From JAJTHJ01 sp046316025 (lineage in GTDB: Bacteria > Pseudomonadota > Gammaproteobacteria > Burkholderiales > Burkholderiaceae_F): 5,066 nucleotides of DNA. The first letter of the stretch is position 1. The number at the start of each line of letters is the position of its first letter. The stretch covers positions 1-5,066 of the forward strand of contig JBKCXU010000138.1 of the NCBI GenBank assembly GCA_046316025.1. The letters are read 5' to 3'. Below, in pieces: positions 1-5,066 of this stretch. The position numbers were made by a program, and so were the translations under genes. The notes under the pieces are model-generated. The model saw nothing but the letters and a program-made list of their open reading frames with translations, had not been told where the DNA came from and did not search any database.

Positions 1-472
1 AGGCTGCGGGGTCGAAGGACTGCACACCGATCGACAGCCGGTTGACCCCGGCGGCGCGAAACGCCGCAAACTTGCCGGACTCGTAGGTGCCGGGGTTGGC
101 TTCCAGCGTGATCTCGCAGTCCGGTGTCAGCGGCAGCCGTGCGCGCACGTCGGACAGCAGCCGCTCCACCGCCGCCACCGACAGCAGGCTCGGCGTGCCG
201 CCGCCGACGAACACGCTCGCCACCGGCCGGCCCCAGACGAGCGGGAGGGCCGACTCCAGGTCGGCGCGCAGGGCGTCGAGATACGCGGCTTCAGGCAGGT
301 CGCCGCCCGCCTCGTGCGAGTTGAAGTCGCAGTACGGGCACTTGCGCACGCACCAGGGCACGTGCACGTACAGCGTCAGCGGCGGCAGCGCCGGCAGGCG
401 CAAGGTGCCGGGGCGCAGCAGATCGCCGATCGACGGCGCCGCAGCGGCGCCGGCCACCGCCGGGATCACCAT
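1..472 (-). CDS. hemW: HemW, radical SAM heme chaperone-like protein (5' part, truncated by window edge)
   Basis: Radical SAM protein of the HemN/HemW family; HemW is known as a heme-binding chaperone rather than a true coproporphyrinogen III dehydrogenase. Only the first 157 codons are present. Visible motifs are the iron-sulfur cluster signature C41-x3-C45-x2-C48 within HVPWCVRKCPYCDFNSH, GGGTP at 90-94, EANPGT at 124-129 and NRLSIGVQSF at 144-153. The residue two after the third cysteine is F50, where HemN has a fourth cysteine; this points to HemW, and the stretch closely resembles E. coli YggW/HemW. The ATG at 472 overlaps the rdgB stop by 7 bases (ATGGTGA), and a G-rich GAGTGGGG lies directly before it. 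The chosen start gives about 33 Ala/Pro/Leu-rich residues before the barrel begins at LYVHVP, longer than the E. coli leader. No alternative ATG lies between, so the start is likely but not proven. It is the last visible gene of the minus-strand operon. Confidence 0.93.
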   Translation of the reverse strand, partial: MVIPAVAGAAAAPSIGDLLRPGTLRLPALPPLTLYVHVPWCVRKCPYCDFNSHEAGGDLPEAAYLDALRADLESALPLVWGRPVASVFVGGGTPSLLSVAAVERLLSDVRARLPLTPDCEITLEANPGTYESGKFAAFRAAGVNRLSIGVQSFDPAA

Positions 473-1062
473 CCCCACTCAGCGCGCAGGCGGGGCGCGA
501 GCTGCGCTAGCGCCTGCCCGCGATGGCTGATGCGGTTCTTGTGGGCCGGCTCGAGTTCGGCCGCGGCCTGCCCGAGCTCTGGCAGGAAGAACAGCGGGTC
601 GTAGCCGAAGCCGTTGGCACCCCGCGGGGCCTCCAGCAGCACGCCGTCCCAACGCGCCTCGGCGATCACCGGCTCGGGATCGTCGGGCGCGCGCAGCGCG
701 ACCAGCACACAGACGTAGTGTCCACGCCGGTCCGCTGCGCCCGCCAGCCGGCGCAACAGCTCGGCGTTGTTGCGCGCATCGTCGGACGGCTCGCCGCCGA
801 AGCGCGCCGAGCGCACCCCCGGCGCACCGGCAAGGGCAACACAACACAGACCCGAGTCGTCCGCCAGCGCCGGCAGCCCGCTCGCGGCGGCCGCGTGGCG
901 CGCCTTGGCGAGCGCGTTTTCGACGAAGGTCGGATGCGGCTCGGCCGTGCCAGCAATTCCGAGCGCGCCCTGGGCGACCAAATCCACCTCGAGCGGCGCC
1001 AGCAAGGCGCCGAACTCGCGCAGCTTGCCGGGGTTGTCCGAGGCGAGGACGAGCCGACGCAT
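466..1062 (-). CDS. rdgB: RdgB/HAM1-family XTP/dITP pyrophosphatase
   Basis: Non-canonical purine NTP pyrophosphatase that hydrolyses dITP, XTP and ITP to monophosphate plus pyrophosphate, keeping deaminated bases out of DNA and RNA; cytoplasmic, normally a dimer. At 198 residues it is the usual length and aligns with E. coli RdgB without gaps through at least residue 71. Visible motifs are the nucleotide-binding SDNPGK at 8-13, TFVENALAKAR at 45-55 (E48, N49, K53), ADDSGL at 67-72 with D69 at the position of the E. coli catalytic base, GVRSARFGGE at 82-91, GFGYDPLFF at 151-159 and NRISHRGQA at 176-184. The ATG lies 4 bases after the rph stop and no strong Shine-Dalgarno sequence precedes it, so translation probably relies on ribosomes finishing rph. 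Its own stop overlaps the hemW start. All key residues are intact. Confidence 0.97.
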   Translation of the reverse strand: MRRLVLASDNPGKLREFGALLAPLEVDLVAQGALGIAGTAEPHPTFVENALAKARHAAAASGLPALADDSGLCCVALAGAPGVRSARFGGEPSDDARNNAELLRRLAGAADRRGHYVCVLVALRAPDDPEPVIAEARWDGVLLEAPRGANGFGYDPLFFLPELGQAAAELEPAHKNRISHRGQALAQLAPRLRAEWGW

Positions 1063-1066
1063 CGGC

Positions 1067-1807
1067 TCAAGCCAGGCCCAGCGCCTGCCGCTGCGCGGCG
1101 ATCAGCTGGCCGATGCCCTGCCGCGCCAGCCCCAGCATCGCCTGCATCTGCTCGGCGGAGAACGGCCGGCCCTCGGCGGTGCCCTGCACCTCGACGAAGC
1201 CGCCGGCGCCGGTCATCACCACGTTCATGTCGGTGTCGCAGGACGAGTCCTCGGCGTAATCGAGATCGAGCAGCGGCACGCCGTCGCGCAGCCCGACCGA
1301 AACCGCGGCGACGAAGTCGCGCACCGCCGGCGCCGCCGGCGCGCTGCGTGCCGCCAGCCACGACAGCGCGTCGTGCACGGCGACGAAGGCGCCGGTGATC
1401 GACGCGGTACGCGTGCCGCCGTCGGCTTGCAGCACGTCGCAGTCGATGTGGATGGTGCGCTCGCCGAGCGCGGCCAGGTCGACCACCGCGCGCAAGGAGC
1501 GGCCGATCAGCCGCTGGATCTCCTGCGTGCGGCCGCTCTGCTTGCCGCGCGCCGCCTCGCGCTCGCCGCGGGTGTGGGTGGCACGCGGCAGCATGCCGTA
1601 CTCCGCCGTCAACCAGCCCTGCCCCTTGCCCTTGAGGAAGCCCGGCACCGACTCCAGCACCGAGGCCGTGCACAGCACTCGGGTAGCGCCGAACTCGACC
1701 AAGACCGAACCTTCGGCATGCTGCGTGTAGCCGCGGGTGAGGGCCACCGGGCGCAAGGCGTCGGCAGCGCGATTGCCCGCCCGCGGCCCGCCGATCGCGG
1801 GGCTCAC
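1067..1807 (-). CDS. rph: RNase PH (tRNA 3'-end nucleotidyltransferase/phosphorolytic exoribonuclease)
   Basis: Phosphorolytic 3'-5' exoribonuclease that trims tRNA precursors and other structured RNA ends using phosphate; family members form a hexameric ring. 246 residues from a GTG start. Motifs: NRAADALRPV at 12-21, RGYTQHAEGSVLVEFG at 25-40, TRVLCTAS at 42-49, GKGQGWLTAEYGMLPRATHTR at 60-80, GRTQEIQRLIGRSLRA at 92-107, the phosphate-binding ADGGTRTASITGA at 128-140, and the acidic active-site stretch EDSSCDTDMN at 186-195 (D187 and D193 match the conserved pair), then EVQGTAEG at 206-213. No ATG exists near the N-terminus. The GTG at 1807 overlaps the phosphatase stop as GTGA and is preceded by GAGGG at 1811-1815, so it is the best start. 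It adds about 7 residues compared with the E. coli start. The tight overlap implies translational coupling to the phosphatase gene. Confidence 0.96.
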   Translation of the reverse strand: MSPAIGGPRAGNRAADALRPVALTRGYTQHAEGSVLVEFGATRVLCTASVLESVPGFLKGKGQGWLTAEYGMLPRATHTRGEREAARGKQSGRTQEIQRLIGRSLRAVVDLAALGERTIHIDCDVLQADGGTRTASITGAFVAVHDALSWLAARSAPAAPAVRDFVAAVSVGLRDGVPLLDLDYAEDSSCDTDMNVVMTGAGGFVEVQGTAEGRPFSAEQMQAMLGLARQGIGQLIAAQRQALGLA

Positions 1808-2745
1808 TTGCCCTCGACCAGCTTGGCAGTGCGCTGGATCGCGCGCTGGATCTCCGCCACGGCGTCGTCGATCTGCGCGTCGGTGAGTTCGGTGTCGGCC
1901 ACCGGTTCCCCGGCGCGCGGCAAGCGCAGCGACGAGGTGACCGCGCCGACCGGGACCTGCAAGGTCGATACCGGGGCCGCATCGGGCGGCAGCATCTCGA
2001 TCGACTCCGCCGCCGCCCAGGTCATCGCCAGCCCGGTGCAGTTGTCGGCTTCGCCCGCGCTCTTGGTCAGTGCGGCGTCCACCAGCTCGGGTACGGCCCG
2101 CATCACCGTCTGGTCGACGAAGGCGCCGGCAATGTCGCGGTCGGCCAGCGGCGCCCATAAGCCGTCCGAACACAACAGCAGCGTGTCGCCATGGCGCAGC
2201 GCAAACGGCCCGCCGACCTCCACGGTGGGCAGCACATGCGCGCCCAGGCAATTGAAGATTCGGTTGCGCTCGGGATGGTTACGCGCGTCTTCCGGCTTGA
2301 GCAGACCGGCCGCGATCAGGCTGTGCACGCGCGAGTGATCGATCGTGCGCCGCACGATGCGGCCATTGCGGATCTGGTACAGGCGCGAGTCGCCGACGTG
2401 CGCCCAGGTGACCACGCCGCGCTGCACCAGACAGACCACCACCGTTGTGCGCGGCACTTCCGGCAGACCTTCTTCGACGCGCAGGCGGTGCAGGTCGCGG
2501 TGCGCTGCCAGAACCGCCTCTTGCAGAAAGCGCGCCGGCTCGGCGATCCCGCGCTCGGCTTCGCGCTGATAGATCGCGGCGATCGTCTGCAACGCAGCCT
2601 GCGCCGCGATCTCCCCGCGCGCATGCCCGCCCATGCCGTCGGCCAGCAGCATCAACAAGGAATCGCGGGTGTACAGATAGCCCATGCGATCCTGGTTGAT
2701 GCGGCGGCCGCCGGTGCGGCTCTCTTGATAGATCGAAAAGCGCAC
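1804..2745 (-). CDS. PP2C-family (PPM) Ser/Thr protein phosphatase
   Basis: Metal-dependent protein phosphatase of the bacterial PrpC/Stp/PstP type, expected to reverse phosphorylation by the kinase encoded immediately upstream. 313 residues from a GTG start. PPM motifs appear in order: NQDR at 17-20 (D19), ADGMGGH at 35-41 (metal ligands D36, G37), PRTTVV at 98-103, HVGDSRLY at 116-123 (D119), IDHSRVH at 135-141, NCLGA at 165-169, LLCSDGLW at 190-197 (D194) and EADNCTG at 232-238 (D234, N235). All expected metal-binding acids are present, so it should be active. After the catalytic domain ends near 244 there is a tail of about 70 residues: Pro/Val/Ala-rich to about 286, then a likely charged helix at 287-312. 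No membrane segment or signal peptide is seen. The GTG follows a strong GGGAGGG and yields the N-terminus MRFSIYQESR, which resembles related proteins; an ATG at 2859 lies inside the kinase gene and was rejected. The gap to the kinase is 10 bases. Confidence 0.94.
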   Translation of the reverse strand: MRFSIYQESRTGGRRINQDRMGYLYTRDSLLMLLADGMGGHARGEIAAQAALQTIAAIYQREAERGIAEPARFLQEAVLAAHRDLHRLRVEEGLPEVPRTTVVVCLVQRGVVTWAHVGDSRLYQIRNGRIVRRTIDHSRVHSLIAAGLLKPEDARNHPERNRIFNCLGAHVLPTVEVGGPFALRHGDTLLLCSDGLWAPLADRDIAGAFVDQTVMRAVPELVDAALTKSAGEADNCTGLAMTWAAAESIEMLPPDAAPVSTLQVPVGAVTSSLRLPRAGEPVADTELTDAQIDDAVAEIQRAIQRTAKLVEGK

Positions 2746-2748
2746 GTG

Positions 2749-2755
2749 CCCTCCC
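2749..2755 (-). promoter_or_regulatory. Strong Shine-Dalgarno sequence for the PP2C gene
   Basis: On the minus strand GGGAGGG sits directly after the kinase stop codon and 3 bases before the GTG at 2745. It contains the full GGAGG core and decides the start of the phosphatase gene in favour of this GTG over the upstream in-frame ATG at 2859. The spacing is somewhat short, but the match is the best seen in the operon. Confidence 0.75.
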
Positions 2756-3751
2756 TCAGAACCACGTGATGTTATGGCGGCGCATGAAGCCGCCGACGCG
2801 CTCGCGCCAGTTGCGCACGCGCGCGCCGCTGCGCGCGGCGAGCGGCAGCTTCGGCTCATCGGCCACCGTGGTCAATAGCTCTTTCTGGACCGCGAACACG
2901 GTCTGCGGCCGCTCGAGCGAGTTCAGACGCAAGCAGCGCTCGGTGATGCCGATCAACTCGTCCGAGTAGATGCCGCGAAAGGCGCGCAGCGTCGCCGGCA
3001 TCTTGTCTTCCTTGGCCCGCGCATCCGCCTCCTGCGGCGGCAGGCCCGCCATGCAGGCATAGAGGCAGGCACCGACGCTGTACACGTCGGTCCATGGACC
3101 CAGTTCGCCGTCGAAGCGGTACAGCTCCGACGGGGCGAAGCCCGGCGTGTACATCGGGTAGGACTTGCTGATGTCGCGTTGCAAGGTCTGCCGCGCTGCG
3201 CCGAAGTCGAGCAGGATCGGGGTGCCGTCCATGCGCAAGTAGATGTTGGCCGGCTTCACGTCCAGGTGCAGCAGCCGGTTGGAGTGCACCTCGCGCAGGC
3301 CGTTCATCACCTGGTTGAAGACGCGGCGGATGAAGCGCTCGGACAGCACGTCGCGGCGCTCCTTGCTGCGGCTGCGCACGATGTGCTCTTGCAGCGAGCG
3401 CCCCGACTCGTAGTTCATCACCATGTAGACGGTGTCGTTGGCGCGAAAGAAGTTGAGCACGCGCACGATGTTCGGGTGGTTGATCGACGCGAGCGCGCGC
3501 CCTTCCTCGAAAAAACACTTCAGCCCGATGCGGTAGGTGTTCAGATCCTGCGGCGTCACGTAGGGCGACAGCTCGCCCGGGCGCCGCTGCGCCAGCGACG
3601 ACGGCAGGTACTCCTTGATCGCGTACGACGCCCCCTGCGCGTCGCTCGCCAGATAGACGATCGAGAAGCCGCCGCTGGAGATCTTCTTTACAATGCGGTA
3701 GCCGCCGATTTCGGTGCCTTCGGGCAACGCGGACCTGGTATGGGCCGGCAT
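2756..3751 (-). CDS. Soluble Hanks-type Ser/Thr protein kinase, non-RD (HLDVKP)
   Basis: Eukaryotic-like Ser/Thr kinase of 331 residues; substrate unknown. Kinase elements in order: glycine loop ISSGGFSIVY at 24-33, in which the first and third glycines of GxGxxG are serines (S25, S30); ATP-anchoring lysine in YAIKEYLP (K46); probable helix-C glutamate E83 in FFEEGRAL, followed by NHPNIVRVLNFF at 91-102; hinge MVMNYESG at 110-117; catalytic loop HLDVKPANI at 162-170 with D164, K166, N169; DFGAAR at 182-187; GFAPSELY at 204-211 in place of the APE motif; DVYSVG at 222-227; R281 in LERPQT. The HRD arginine is leucine, so this is a non-RD kinase, but all catalytic residues remain. There is no transmembrane helix, PASTA, FHA or other sensor domain; after about 296 only a short basic tail (RSGARVRNWRERVGGFMRR) follows. 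The ATG at 3751 is the only start between the in-frame stop at 3800-3802 and the kinase domain. No Shine-Dalgarno sequence is visible before it. It is the first gene of the minus-strand operon. Confidence 0.94.
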   Translation of the reverse strand: MPAHTRSALPEGTEIGGYRIVKKISSGGFSIVYLASDAQGASYAIKEYLPSSLAQRRPGELSPYVTPQDLNTYRIGLKCFFEEGRALASINHPNIVRVLNFFRANDTVYMVMNYESGRSLQEHIVRSRSKERRDVLSERFIRRVFNQVMNGLREVHSNRLLHLDVKPANIYLRMDGTPILLDFGAARQTLQRDISKSYPMYTPGFAPSELYRFDGELGPWTDVYSVGACLYACMAGLPPQEADARAKEDKMPATLRAFRGIYSDELIGITERCLRLNSLERPQTVFAVQKELLTTVADEPKLPLAARSGARVRNWRERVGGFMRRHNITWF

Positions 3752-3854
3752 GTCGGAAGGCGGCGATTCGGTCGGTGCGCCAGAAAAAGTTTCGCGATTT
3801 TAGCGATCCGCCATGCGGCGGCGCGCCTTCACCCCAGCTTCTTACGGAATTCCG
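3752..3854. promoter_or_regulatory. Divergent intergenic region between kinase and yicC operons
   Basis: This 103-base spacer is the only non-coding stretch of any size in the window and must hold the start signals of both operons unless yicC is read from further away. It contains an AT-rich island at about 3782-3802 in an otherwise GC-rich sequence, with runs AGAAAAAG and GATTTTAG flanking a TCGCGA palindrome (3792-3797). I could not find a convincing paired -35/-10 promoter for either direction. No transcription terminator-like hairpin with a T-run is visible. The role as a shared promoter region is inferred from gene orientation and base composition. Confidence 0.6.
3797..3802 (-). promoter_or_regulatory. 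Candidate -10 element (TAAAAT) for the kinase operon
   Basis: On the minus strand TAAAAT matches the sigma-70 -10 consensus at five of six bases and would place the transcript start near 3790, giving a leader of about 40 bases before the kinase ATG. No recognisable -35 hexamer lies 16-18 bases upstream (that stretch is GC only) and there is no extended -10 TG. It is a weak, composition-driven candidate. Confidence 0.25.
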
Positions 3855-4760
3855 ATGCCCGCCGCCATCGCCAGCATGACCGGGTTCGGCAGTGGCCGCG
3901 CCGCCACTGCGGCCGGCAGCGTGACGGTCGAAGTGCGCTCGGTCAACTCGCGCTTCCTCGACCTCACCCTGCGCTGCACCGACGACCTGCGCCACACCGA
4001 AGGCGCCGTGCGCGAGCGCATCGCCGCCCGGCTCGCGCGCGGCAAGGTCGAATGCCGGCTCGCCCTGCAACGCGACGCCGGCGCCACACCGGCACGGCCC
4101 AACGGGCAGGCGCTGGCGCAGTTGGCCGAGTTGGCCCGCCACGTGCGGGCCGCGCTGCCTGAGGCGGCGCCACTGTCGGTGGCCGAGGCCCTGGCCTGGC
4201 CCGGCGTGCTCGACGCCGGCGCGCTCGATGCCGAGGCGCTGACCGCCGGCACCCTGCACGCCCTCGACGAGGCGCTGGCCGCCTTGCAGGCCAGCCGCGA
4301 GCGCGAAGGCGAGGCGCTGCGCGCACTGCTGTTGGCCCGCTGCGCGTCGATCGAGACCATCGCCCGCGCCTTGCGCGACCGCGTGCCCGAGTTGCTGGCG
4401 CAGGTCGAGCGCAAGCTCGGCGAGCGGCTGGAAGCCGCGCTGGCCGGCCCGCTGGCCGCCGGTGGCGCCCTGTCGCGCGAAGACGTGGTCGAGCGCATTC
4501 GCCAGGAAGTAACGCTCTACGGCCTGCGCGCCGACGTCGACGAAGAACTGCAACGGTTGACGACGCACGTGGCCGAGGTGCGCCGCGTGCTCGCCGCCGG
4601 CGGCGCGGTCGGGCGGCGGCTGGACTTCCTGATGCAGGAATTGAACCGCGAAGCCAACACGCTAGGGTCGAAGGCGAGCGCCATCGACATGACGCAGGCG
4701 GCGGTCGAACTGAAGCTGGCGATCGAACAGATGCGCGAGCAGATCCAGAACCTGGAGTAA
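3855..4760 (+). CDS. yicC: YicC/YloC-family endoribonuclease
   Basis: Member of the YicC/YloC family (YicC-like N-terminal domain followed by DUF1732), whose E. coli and Bacillus members have been reported as endoribonucleases; older annotation calls it a stress-induced protein. 301 residues, near the family norm of about 290. Hallmarks: SMTGFGSG at 7-14, VEVRSVNSRFLDL at 25-37, RGKVEC at 62-67, RIRQEVTLYGLRADVDEEL at 214-232 followed by RLTTHV at 234-239, GRRLDFLMQELNREANTLGSK at 253-273, and the very conserved C-terminus ELKLAIEQMREQIQNLE. The middle (about 75-200) is Ala/Leu/Glu/Arg-rich and likely helical or coiled. The ATG at 3855 has GGAA five bases upstream and gives a usual short leader before SMTGFG. 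The in-frame ATG at 3813 would add 14 unusual residues and is less likely; 3876 is a further internal possibility. It is followed after 5 bases by gmk. Confidence 0.95.
   Translation: MPAAIASMTGFGSGRAATAAGSVTVEVRSVNSRFLDLTLRCTDDLRHTEGAVRERIAARLARGKVECRLALQRDAGATPARPNGQALAQLAELARHVRAALPEAAPLSVAEALAWPGVLDAGALDAEALTAGTLHALDEALAALQASREREGEALRALLLARCASIETIARALRDRVPELLAQVERKLGERLEAALAGPLAAGGALSREDVVERIRQEVTLYGLRADVDEELQRLTTHVAEVRRVLAAGGAVGRRLDFLMQELNREANTLGSKASAIDMTQAAVELKLAIEQMREQIQNLE
4754..4757 (+). promoter_or_regulatory. Ribosome binding site for gmk inside the yicC 3' end
   Basis: GGAG within the last codons of yicC lies 8 bases before the gmk ATG at 4766, with a second purine run AAGGG between stop and start. 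This supports the ATG at 4766 and coupled translation of yicC and gmk. Confidence 0.6.
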
Positions 4761-4765
4761 GGGCG

Positions 4766-5066
4766 ATGCGCGCAAGCGGCGGCAGCCTCATCATGGTGGT
4801 GGCCCCATCGGGGGCCGGCAAGTCCACGCTGGTCAACGCGCTGCTGGCGCGCGACGGCGCGCTGGAGCTGTCGATCTCGCACACGACGCGCGCGCCGCGG
4901 CCGAGCGAGAGTAACGGGCGCGAGTACCACTTCGTCGCGCGGGCCGAGTTCGAGGCGCTGCGCGCGCGCGGCGAGTTCCTCGAAAGCGCCGAGGTGCACG
5001 GCCACCTGTACGGCACCTCGCGCGCGTGGATCGAGCAACGTCTGGCGGCCGGGCGCGACCTGTTGC
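4766..5066 (+). CDS. gmk: Guanylate kinase (5' part, truncated by window edge)
   Basis: Phosphorylates GMP (and dGMP) to GDP with ATP, an essential cytoplasmic step in guanine nucleotide synthesis that also supplies the (p)ppGpp pool. The first 100 codons are present and in frame to the right edge. The P-loop APSGAGKST occupies 13-21 (K19, S20). GMP-binding residues appear with a constant offset from the yeast enzyme: S38, R42 and R45 in SISHTTRAPR, Y54 in REYHF, E73 in FLESAEV and Y82 in LYGTS. It follows yicC by 5 bases with a ribosome site in the yicC end, so the two form an operon. No anomaly is seen; the lid region and C-terminus are outside the window. Confidence 0.96.
   Translation, partial: MRASGGSLIMVVAPSGAGKSTLVNALLARDGALELSISHTTRAPRPSESNGREYHFVARAEFEALRARGEFLESAEVHGHLYGTSRAWIEQRLAAGRDLL

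Noticed and set aside
523..1398. 291-codon plus-strand open frame opposite rdgB and rph
   Set aside because: Its low-complexity Arg/Ala/Pro-rich C-terminal half and full overlap with recognised genes mark it as a shadow.
767..2338. 523-codon plus-strand open frame antisense to rdgB, rph and the phosphatase
   Set aside because: It spans three well-recognised minus-strand genes and their junctions, has no recognisable motif, and is a usual by-product of high-GC codon bias on the opposite strand.
2746..2859. Upstream in-frame ATG for the phosphatase, inside the kinase gene
   Set aside because: The extra 38 residues overlap the kinase C-terminal coding region and show no homology-like character; the GTG at 2745 has a strong ribosome site and gives the expected N-terminus.
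2756..3751. Possibility that the kinase is a pseudokinase
   Set aside because: Although HRD is HLD and the glycine loop is altered, the catalytic Asp, Lys, Asn, the DFG Asp and the ATP lysine are all present.
2756..3751. Kinase gene appears somewhat less GC-rich by eye than yicC, suggesting recent transfer
   Set aside because: The difference fits the lower alanine content of the kinase, the third positions remain GC-rich, and the gene is tightly packed into the operon.
3808..3818. Small inverted repeat CCGC-CAT-GCGG in the divergent spacer
   Set aside because: A 4-base stem of only G and C is expected by chance in this composition and has no T-run, so it is neither a terminator nor a supported operator.
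3813..3854. Upstream in-frame ATG of yicC adding MRRRAFTPASYGIP
   Set aside because: The family normally begins a few residues before SMTGFG; the ATG at 3855 fits that and has GGAA at suitable spacing.
2856..4568. 570-codon minus-strand open frame covering the antisense of yicC and an alternate frame of the kinase
   Set aside because: It crosses the intergenic spacer and two strongly supported genes in the wrong frame, and its Arg/Ala/Gly/Gln-rich translation looks like a GC-driven shadow.

Overview
The window is a GC-rich, gene-dense bacterial chromosome segment carrying two divergent operons that meet at a short AT-richer spacer at about 3752-3854. Gene order (hemW, rdgB, rph, PP2C phosphatase, Ser/Thr kinase on one side; yicC, gmk on the other), protein sequence character and GC-biased codons suggest a betaproteobacterium, possibly Rhodocyclales or a relative. 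This is an inference from remembered synteny, not a search. No mobile element, tRNA, rRNA, CRISPR array or atypical composition island was seen.

Minus-strand operon (read right to left from 3751): a soluble Hanks-type Ser/Thr kinase (3751-2756), a PP2C-type phosphatase (2745-1804), RNase PH (rph, 1807-1067), the XTP/dITP pyrophosphatase rdgB (1062-466) and the first 157 codons of the heme chaperone-like radical SAM protein hemW (472-1, running off the left edge). Junctions are very tight: a 10-base gap, a 4-base GTGA overlap, a 4-base gap and a 7-base ATGGTGA overlap. This implies one transcript with translational coupling.

Plus-strand operon: yicC (3855-4760), an endoribonuclease-family gene, followed after 5 bases by gmk (guanylate kinase, from 4766, cut by the right edge). 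In relatives gmk is commonly followed by rpoZ and spoT, which lie outside this window.

Functionally the window joins RNA maturation and decay (RNase PH, YicC), nucleotide housekeeping (RdgB removes deaminated purine triphosphates, Gmk makes GDP) and heme/radical-SAM chemistry (HemW) with a reversible protein-phosphorylation pair of unknown substrate. The kinase/phosphatase pair is the least understood part. The kinase has no membrane segment or sensor domain, a non-RD catalytic loop (HLDVKP), a serine-substituted glycine loop and no visible Shine-Dalgarno sequence. The phosphatase has a strong one and a C-terminal tail of about 70 residues. Everything else looks like ordinary, intact housekeeping genes.
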